Shown piece by piece: positions 1 to 5,915 of a DNA stretch of 5,915 nt. How positions within the stretch are numbered: the first letter of the stretch is position 1; each line of letters begins with the position of its first letter. The DNA lies in NCBI GenBank assembly GCA_025774865.1, contig JALGZO010000762.1, forward strand, positions 1 through 5,915, written 5' to 3'. The stretch comes from a bacterium (GTDB lineage: Bacteria; ARS69). The position numbers and the translations under genes are program-made. Under the pieces are notes generated by a model. The model was not told where the DNA came from. It made no database searches and worked only from the letters and a program-made list of their open reading frames with translations.

Positions 1-66
1 CCATTCTATCTTCCCACGAAGGAGCGAGACGCCTGGCGAGCGATTCTGCGCGAGCTCGATCAGTGA
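1..66 (+). CDS. C-terminal end of an unidentified protein (5' truncated by window edge)
   Basis: Frame 1 is open from the first base and reads 21 codons ending at TGA (64-66). It begins PFYLPTKERD and finishes AWRAILRELDQ, a charged, amphipathic helix-like tail of the sort that ends many soluble proteins. Codons favour G or C in the third position, like the genes downstream. The piece is too short to assign to a family, so no function is offered. It runs in the same direction as the isocitrate dehydrogenase gene, but the 234-base gap with a GC-rich dyad between them argues against one tight operon. Chance read-through of 66 bases is possible; the protein-like composition, and a dyad beginning 13 nt after the stop, favour a real gene end. 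Confidence 0.55.
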   Translation, partial: PFYLPTKERDAWRAILRELDQ

Positions 67-79
67 TCCCGACTTCCTG

Positions 80-101
80 CGGGCCCGGCTGACTGGGCCC
101 G
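80..101 (+). terminator. GC-rich dyad after the upstream gene, possible terminator
   Basis: A perfect 7-bp inverted repeat, CGGGCCC (80-86) and GGGCCCG (95-101), with an 8-nt loop lies 13 nt past the stop of the partial gene. A second small hairpin, GCCC-CTTC-GGGC (102-113), follows directly. No T tract comes after either; the run at about 121-128 is mostly C. It therefore lacks the hallmark of an intrinsic terminator and may act with Rho or only protect the mRNA 3' end. Confidence 0.35.
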
Positions 102-227
102 GCCCCTTCGGGCTGCCGTCTCCCCCCCGGCGCCCGTCGTCTCACAGCCATGGCCGTTTCCGGGGCGCTCTCACCCGCGCGAATCAAACCCCAGGTCGCA
201 TCACCTCTGGCGTTCTCGGGATTTCCG

Positions 228-233
228 TATATG
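228..233 (+). promoter_or_regulatory. weak candidate -10 box for icd
   Basis: TATATG at 228-233 is the most AT-rich, -10-like hexamer in the 234-base leader before isocitrate dehydrogenase. It would put the transcript start near 240, about 60 nt before the ATG. No convincing -35 hexamer is found 16-18 nt upstream (the stretch there is CTCTGG-like). I see no riboswitch, operator palindrome or small gene in the rest of 120-290. Confidence 0.2.
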
Positions 234-290
234 CTGGTTCGCCCGAAAGCCGCCCCCGGCGGACGAACGCAAACGGCGCGCCCAAAGACC

Positions 291-295
291 GAGGA
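291..295 (+). promoter_or_regulatory. ribosome binding site of icd
   Basis: GAGGA at 291-295 lies 5 nt before the ATG at 301 and matches the anti-Shine-Dalgarno sequence. It fixes the isocitrate dehydrogenase start, which also gives the normal N-terminus of the family. Confidence 0.7.
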
Positions 296-300
296 AACAG

Positions 301-2541
<2,241 letters not shown>

Positions 2542-2551
2542 CGCCTCGCGC

Positions 2552-3595
2552 TCAGGCAGTCTCGCCCCCGCAGCTCGATCCCGCGCCCGCCGTACACCCG
2601 AAGCAATGGCGACCGGTGACGATGGGGCGGCCGGTGTGGGCGGTCAGGTCGAAGTCCACGATGTGCCGGCTTCCCTTCGGCGTGACCGGCAGATCCAGCA
2701 TCTGATTGAAGTCACAATCGTAGAGGGTACCGTCCCAGCCGACGGAGATCATCGTACGGCACATGAGCCCGTCGACGGTCGCCGGATTGTACGCGTCGAT
2801 GAGCTTATGCATGTAACGCTCGTAGTTGTTCGTCGCCAGGAGGAATTCCAGGAAGCGGCTGATCGGCATGTTCGTGATCGTGTAGACCGCATCGATGTCG
2901 ATGTCGTGGCGACGTTTGAGCTCGTACCTGAAGTCGGCCTCGATCGCGCTCTGCTTCGGGGGCAAGAACGCGCCGACCGGGTTGTACACGATCGTGAGGC
3001 GAAGTCCGGTGCCCTGTCCGTAGCCCACGGCGTTCAGTTTCCGGAGCGCTTCGATCGAGTCCTCGAAGACGCCCTCGCCCCGCTGGGCGTCGGTCTGCTG
3101 CGGCTGGTAGTACGGCAGGCTCGCGACGATCTCCACCTCGTGCTCGGCGAGAAAGTCGACCAGATCCGCCTGCGGCCGCAGGTTGAGTACAGTCAAGTTG
3201 CAGCGATCCATGACGTGGCGCCGGAGTTTCTTGGACTCCTCGACGAGATACCGGAAGCTCGGGTTGAGCTCCGGCGCCCCGCCCGTGATGTCCACGATCG
3301 GGATCTGCGTGCGCGCGAGGCTGGCGATGCACTGCTCAGCGGTCTCCTGCGTCATGATCTCGGTGCGATCGGGGCCCGCGTCCACGTGACAGTGCCGGCA
3401 CGTCTGGTTGCAGAACTTGCCCACGTTGATCTGGAGGACCTGGATCTCCGACGTGGAGAGGCGCGGGGTGCCGGTGCTCTCCAGCCGGTCTTCGAATCGG
3501 GCGAGCCCGTTCTCCCGGCCGAGGATCTCGAGCTGACCGGAGGAGGAGGCGAGCGGATCGCCTCGCTGGATGAGAGTCGGCGCGGTGCGGGCCAC
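2552..3595 (-). CDS. arsS: arsenosugar biosynthesis radical SAM protein ArsS
   Basis: Radical SAM enzyme that transfers the 5'-deoxyadenosyl group of SAM to methylated arsenic made by ArsM, giving the precursor of arsenosugars. With the GTG start at 3595-3593 it is 347 aa. The N-terminal SAM domain has LQINVGKFCNQTCRHCHVDAGP, so CxxxCxxC is Cys62, Cys66 and Cys69 (4Fe-4S), and DITGGAPEL as the SAM-binding glycine motif near residues 103-110. The C-terminal DUF3641-type domain holds Cys279, Cys294 and the tail HCFGCTAGAGSSCGG (Cys331, Cys334, Cys342), possible ligands of a second cluster. Some relatives are selenoproteins, but all these cysteines use TGC or TGT codons. The frame stays open 54 codons further upstream, but that part is the shadow of the neighbouring gene. 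The GTG overlaps the stop of the peroxidase-like gene by one base (TAGTG) and has AAGG about 10 nt upstream, so translation is probably coupled. Family call is strong; the reaction is by homology. Confidence 0.93.
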   Translation of the reverse strand: MARTAPTLIQRGDPLASSSGQLEILGRENGLARFEDRLESTGTPRLSTSEIQVLQINVGKFCNQTCRHCHVDAGPDRTEIMTQETAEQCIASLARTQIPIVDITGGAPELNPSFRYLVEESKKLRRHVMDRCNLTVLNLRPQADLVDFLAEHEVEIVASLPYYQPQQTDAQRGEGVFEDSIEALRKLNAVGYGQGTGLRLTIVYNPVGAFLPPKQSAIEADFRYELKRRHDIDIDAVYTITNMPISRFLEFLLATNNYERYMHKLIDAYNPATVDGLMCRTMISVGWDGTLYDCDFNQMLDLPVTPKGSRHIVDFDLTAHTGRPIVTGRHCFGCTAGAGSSCGGETA

Positions 3596-3930
3596 TACAT
3601 CGACACCTTCGCGTGAACGTTCTTCATCTGCACGCCGTGGACGAGTGCCGCGCCTCCACGAATGGCGTTCGCGACGTGGATCGCCTCCGTCATCTGCTCG
3701 AGGTTCGAGCCCTTTTCGAGGCTGTCTTGCGTGTAGGCGTCGATGCAGTAGGGGCACTGAATCGCCGAAGCCACGGCGAGCGCGATCAGGGCCTTCTCTC
3801 GCTCGCTCAGCGCGCCCTCCTCGAAAACGGCCCCATAGTAGTCCATGAACTTCTTCCAGAGCTCCGGATTCCCCTCCGACATCTCCGAGAACCGCGCCAG
3901 ATCGGCGGGGTCATAGTAGGTCTCCGACAT
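3595..3930 (-). CDS. arsenosugar-associated AhpD/CMD-like peroxidase-like protein
   Basis: A 111-aa protein of the carboxymuconolactone decarboxylase/AhpD fold, the type regularly encoded next to arsS and named arsenosugar biosynthesis-associated peroxidase-like protein. The helical core reads ALSEREKALIALAVASAIQ, followed by CPYCIDAY with the redox pair Cys59 and Cys62. In AhpD a His lies four residues after the second Cys; here that place is Tyr66 (TAC codon). The tail GGAALVHGVQMKNVH carries His98 and His106. The ATG (3930-3928) has AAGGAG 6 nt upstream, and MSETYYDPADLARF is a natural N-terminus; the longer open frame toward 4515 overlaps the divergent protease gene and is rejected. It is the first gene of the operon and overlaps arsS by one base. 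A thiol-based redox or arsenical-handling role supporting ArsS is plausible, but no reaction is established that I know of. Confidence 0.9.
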   Translation of the reverse strand: MSETYYDPADLARFSEMSEGNPELWKKFMDYYGAVFEEGALSEREKALIALAVASAIQCPYCIDAYTQDSLEKGSNLEQMTEAIHVANAIRGGAALVHGVQMKNVHAKVSM

Positions 3931-3936
3931 GAGGCA

Positions 3937-3942
3937 CTCCTT
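3937..3942 (-). promoter_or_regulatory. ribosome binding site of the peroxidase-like gene
   Basis: AAGGAG on the - strand, six bases before the ATG at 3930-3928. It is the strongest Shine-Dalgarno match in the window and rules out the much longer open frame that extends upstream to 4515. Confidence 0.8.
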
Positions 3943-3991
3943 CGCTGGTCCGGGCCATCTCGAAATCGCACCGGGGGCCGGACCGCGGGCT

Positions 3992-3997
3992 AGTCTA
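3992..3997 (-). promoter_or_regulatory. weak candidate -10 box of the arsenosugar operon
   Basis: On the - strand TAGACT, preceded by TG, sits 61 bases before the start codon and matches four of six -10 positions. Transcription would begin near 3985. No good -35 hexamer is visible 17 nt upstream. No clear ArsR-type operator palindrome was found between 3931 and 4060, so arsenic control is not shown by the sequence. Confidence 0.25.
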
Positions 3998-4053
3998 CAC
4001 GAGGACGCGGCCTCGTTGCCCCCTCTACGAGGGCGGCAAGATCCGCGTGACGG

Positions 4054-4062
4054 TGCTAAAAT
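4054..4062 (+). promoter_or_regulatory. extended -10 promoter element of the protease gene
   Basis: TGCTAAAAT (4054-4062) fits the extended -10 consensus TGnTATAAT with one mismatch (TAAAAT for TATAAT). It stands out in very GC-rich surroundings. The region 17 nt upstream (near 4034-4039) is a poor -35, which extended -10 promoters tolerate. Transcription would begin near 4069. The element overlaps the first two bases of the ATG at 4061, so if it is the promoter that ATG cannot be the start codon. Confidence 0.5.
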
Positions 4063-5782
4063 GGACGTCCCCTCGGTCGTGGACCCGCACCAGGACGTCG
4101 TTTTGCCCTTCGCCGCCGCCGCCGCCACCTTGTTTCTCGCGATTGCCGCCGAAGCGGGGCCGGCCGATCGTGCCGTCGAGCCATCGCCTTGGTGGGTCCA
4201 TTTCACGGACAAGGGCCTCTCGGCCGCCGAGGAACTACCGGCGATCGAACGCGCCCGCGCGGACCTGACCGAGCGAGCCCGAAACCGCCGCGCGAAGTCC
4301 CGCTCCGGGGCGCTCACCGACTTGCTCGACGTGCCGCTCCACGAGCCGTACGTCGAGGCCGTGCAGGCAACCGGAGCGGGACTCCGAGTGCGCTTCAAGT
4401 GGCTGAACGCCGTGTCAGTCGACGCGACTGCCGATGAGCTCCGGGCGATCGAGCAGCTTCCGTTCGTCATGGCGGTGCGGCCCGTCGCGCGCGCGTGGCG
4501 GGAGCCCGTGCGCATCGAGCGCGTCCGCGTCGACCGAGCGGGCGGTGATGTGGCTCGCGGCGCGCTGGACTACGGGGAGTGCGCCTCTCAAATCCTCCCC
4601 GTTCAGATCGACCAGCTTCACGACGCCGGCTACTCGGGCGCGGGAATCCTGATCGGCGTTCTCGACACGGGGTTCGAGCTCGTCCACGACGCGCTCGGCG
4701 CGATCGACGTACAGCAATCCTGGGACTTCGTGAACGGCGACGGGACCGTCGAGAACGAAGCGGGTGACCACCCGAACCAGCACAATCACGGGACCTTCGT
4801 TCTTTCGATCGTCGGGGGCTGGGATCCCGGCAACCTGATCGGGCCCGCGTACGGCGCCACCTACCTTCTCGCGAAGACCGAGTCGCTCGACTTCGAGCAA
4901 CCGGTCGAAGAGGACTACTGGGCCGCGGCGGCAGTCTGGGCGGAGAGCCTCGGAGTGGACGTGATCACGACGTCGCTCGGCTACAAGGACTGGTACACGT
5001 GGGACGATCTCGACGGGAACACGGCGACGATCACGATCGCGGCGGACCTCGCGGTGGCGAACGGGATCACCGTCGTGACCTCCGCCGGGAACCAGGGCAC
5101 GCAGGACTGGACGTACATCATGGTGCCCGCCGATGGCGACAGCGTGATCGCGGTCGGAGCGGTCGATTCCCTCGACGTGTTCCAGGAGTTCAGCTCGCGC
5201 GGCCCCACCGCGGACGGGCGGATCAAGCCCGACGTATGCGCGATGGGTCAGGGAACGCTCGGGGCGGTTCCCAACACCACGTCGGACTACGGCCGCGGCA
5301 GCGGCACGTCGCTGTCGGCGCCGCTCGTCGCGGGGGCGGCCGCCCTCCTTCTCGAGGCGCACCCGCTGTGGGGTCCGATCGAAGTGCGGGAGGCGCTTCG
5401 CACCACGGCGACCCAGGCGGCGGCGCCGGACACCGCCGTCGGCTGGGGCGTGATCCGGGCCGGGGACGCGAACAGCTGGACCACGGGCGTCACCGTCGGA
5501 TCCGTGGTGGATGCCGGGCAGCTCACGGTCAGTCCGAACCCGTCGGCGACCGTGTCCGTGATCCAGTGGACGCGCTTCGAGAGCCGCGACGCCGAGCTCG
5601 CCGTTTACGACGTGCGTGGGCGCCTCGTCCGCCGGCTCGGAAGCGCCCTCACGGGCACCCGGGGGTCGGTCGCCTGGAACGGCCGGGACGAGGCCGGCCG
5701 CCTCGTCCCCACGGGGATCTACTTCGCGAGGATGTCGGCGGGCGGCGGGGCTTCGACCGCCCGCGTCATCCGGATCCGCTAG
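4061..5782 (+). CDS. secreted subtilisin-like serine protease (S8) with FlgD/T9SS-like C-terminal domain
   Basis: Exported endopeptidase; 573 aa from the ATG at 4061. Residues 13-32 form a hydrophobic signal segment ending in AEA, with cleavage likely before Gly33. A propeptide follows, from WWVHFTDKG to FKWLNAVSVDATADELRAIE and LPFVMAVRPV, of the kind seen in Bacteroidetes-type secreted subtilases. The catalytic domain shows Asp202 (GVLDTGFE), His243 (HNHGTF), oxyanion Asn344 (TSAGNQG) and Ser417 (GSGTSLSAP), all in the family's order and spacing. The last 85 or so residues (VSPNPS, LAVYDVRGRLVRRL, WNGRDEAGRLVPTGIYF) are a FlgD Ig-like/T9SS type A module used for sorting or surface attachment. 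The start is unsure: the ATG has no ribosome site, lies in a promoter-like box, and gives an n-region without Lys or Arg. GTG at 4079 and TTG at 4103 (AGGA at 4092-4095) are alternatives that keep the signal core. It diverges from the arsenosugar operon and appears monocistronic. Substrate unknown. Confidence 0.93.
   Translation: MDVPSVVDPHQDVVLPFAAAAATLFLAIAAEAGPADRAVEPSPWWVHFTDKGLSAAEELPAIERARADLTERARNRRAKSRSGALTDLLDVPLHEPYVEAVQATGAGLRVRFKWLNAVSVDATADELRAIEQLPFVMAVRPVARAWREPVRIERVRVDRAGGDVARGALDYGECASQILPVQIDQLHDAGYSGAGILIGVLDTGFELVHDALGAIDVQQSWDFVNGDGTVENEAGDHPNQHNHGTFVLSIVGGWDPGNLIGPAYGATYLLAKTESLDFEQPVEEDYWAAAAVWAESLGVDVITTSLGYKDWYTWDDLDGNTATITIAADLAVANGITVVTSAGNQGTQDWTYIMVPADGDSVIAVGAVDSLDVFQEFSSRGPTADGRIKPDVCAMGQGTLGAVPNTTSDYGRGSGTSLSAPLVAGAAALLLEAHPLWGPIEVREALRTTATQAAAPDTAVGWGVIRAGDANSWTTGVTVGSVVDAGQLTVSPNPSATVSVIQWTRFESRDAELAVYDVRGRLVRRLGSALTGTRGSVAWNGRDEAGRLVPTGIYFARMSAGGGASTARVIRIR
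4112..4126 (+). repeat. GCC x5 trinucleotide run in the signal peptide
   Basis: Five GCC codons in a row encode Ala18-Ala22 of the protease signal peptide core (numbered from the ATG at 4061). Such a run can change length by slippage without breaking the frame, which would lengthen or shorten the hydrophobic segment. Alanine runs are also common in high-GC signal peptides, so it may mean nothing more. Confidence 0.6.
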
Positions 5783-5830
5783 CTCCCGAGTCGAGAGCTC
5801 CCGCTACCGTCATCCAGGAGCGGCGCAGGC

Positions 5831-5915
5831 TCACCGCACCAAGGTCAGCTTGCGGGTCTGGACCGGCCCCTCCCGCGACTCGACTCGCAGAAAGTAGACC
5901 CCGCCCGGGACGCGC
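5831..5915 (-). CDS. C-terminal end of a second FlgD/T9SS-like sorting-module protein (5' truncated)
   Basis: Reading the - strand from base 5914 gives 27 codons and a TGA at 5833-5831. The peptide contains VPGGVYFLRVES and ends TRKLTLVR. It lines up with the end of the neighbouring protease (VPTGIYFARMSA, ending TARVIRIR): the same VP-x-G-[IV]-YF-x-R core, the same Thr eight residues from the end and the same final Arg, with one residue of gap between. This is the last strands of a FlgD Ig-like/T9SS type A module, so the gene probably encodes a secreted or surface protein. Its catalytic or binding part lies beyond the window and cannot be guessed. The gene converges on the protease gene, leaving 48 bases between the two stops. 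Confidence 0.8.
   Translation of the reverse strand, partial: RVPGGVYFLRVESREGPVQTRKLTLVR

Noticed and set aside
2606-3616. Long open frame on the + strand opposite arsS (336 codons)
   Set aside because: Antisense shadow of a clear radical SAM gene; composition is repetitive in Val, Arg, Asp and Glu and no domain is visible.
3929-4060. 44-codon N-terminal extension of the protease from the ATG at 3929
   Set aside because: That ATG overlaps the opposite start codon (CATG) and the added residues would bury the signal peptide well inside the protein.
3595-4515. N-terminally extended version of the peroxidase-like protein (306 codons)
   Set aside because: The extension is Ser/Arg-rich and antisense to the protease propeptide; the ATG at 3930 has a near-perfect ribosome site and the usual protein length.
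4415-5362. Open frame on the - strand opposite the protease (315 codons)
   Set aside because: Antisense to the catalytic domain, Arg- and Val-rich, no ribosome site or motif seen.
5781-5799. Possible terminator hairpin between the protease and the convergent gene
   Set aside because: Only a 5-bp stem (AGCTC with GAGCT) is available, it begins inside the stop codon, and no T tract follows.

Overview
The window is GC-rich bacterial chromosome with four complete genes and two gene ends. The best guess at the source is an uncultured high-GC bacterium of the FCB or Eisenbacteria-like kind. Two tail-to-tail genes at the right end both finish in a FlgD/T9SS-like C-terminal module (SPNPS motif, then VP-x-G-[IV]-YF-x-R), a domain common on secreted proteins of those lineages, and the protease propeptide resembles those of Bacteroidetes-type secreted subtilases. 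This placement is inference from protein style only.

Layout: 1-66 is the last 21 codons of an unidentified + strand gene. A GC-rich dyad (80-101) and a leader of about 230 nt follow. 301-2541 (+) encodes a monomeric NADP-dependent isocitrate dehydrogenase of 746 aa with all the substrate- and NADP-binding residues I can place; it carries an exact 12-bp tandem duplication (1997-2020) that adds four residues to a normally invariant segment. Ten bases later it meets a convergent two-gene operon on the - strand. That operon is a 111-aa AhpD/CMD-like 'arsenosugar-associated peroxidase-like' protein (3930-3595) followed by the radical SAM enzyme ArsS (3595-2552). The two overlap by one base (TAGTG), so ArsS starts at a GTG.

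A divergent intergenic region of about 130 bp separates this operon from a secreted S8 subtilisin-like protease (about 4061-5782, +) with signal peptide, propeptide, Asp/His/Ser catalytic domain and C-terminal sorting-type module. Its start is uncertain, because a good extended -10 promoter box lies across the obvious ATG. The last 85 bases hold the C-terminus of a second sorting-module protein on the - strand.

Functionally there are three unrelated modules: central carbon metabolism and NADPH supply (icd), an organoarsenical branch (the peroxidase-like protein plus ArsS, which adds the 5'-deoxyadenosyl group to methylated arsenic; the usual partner ArsM is not in the window), and secreted proteins. 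I see no mobile element, CRISPR array or RNA gene, and no convincing wholly new system.
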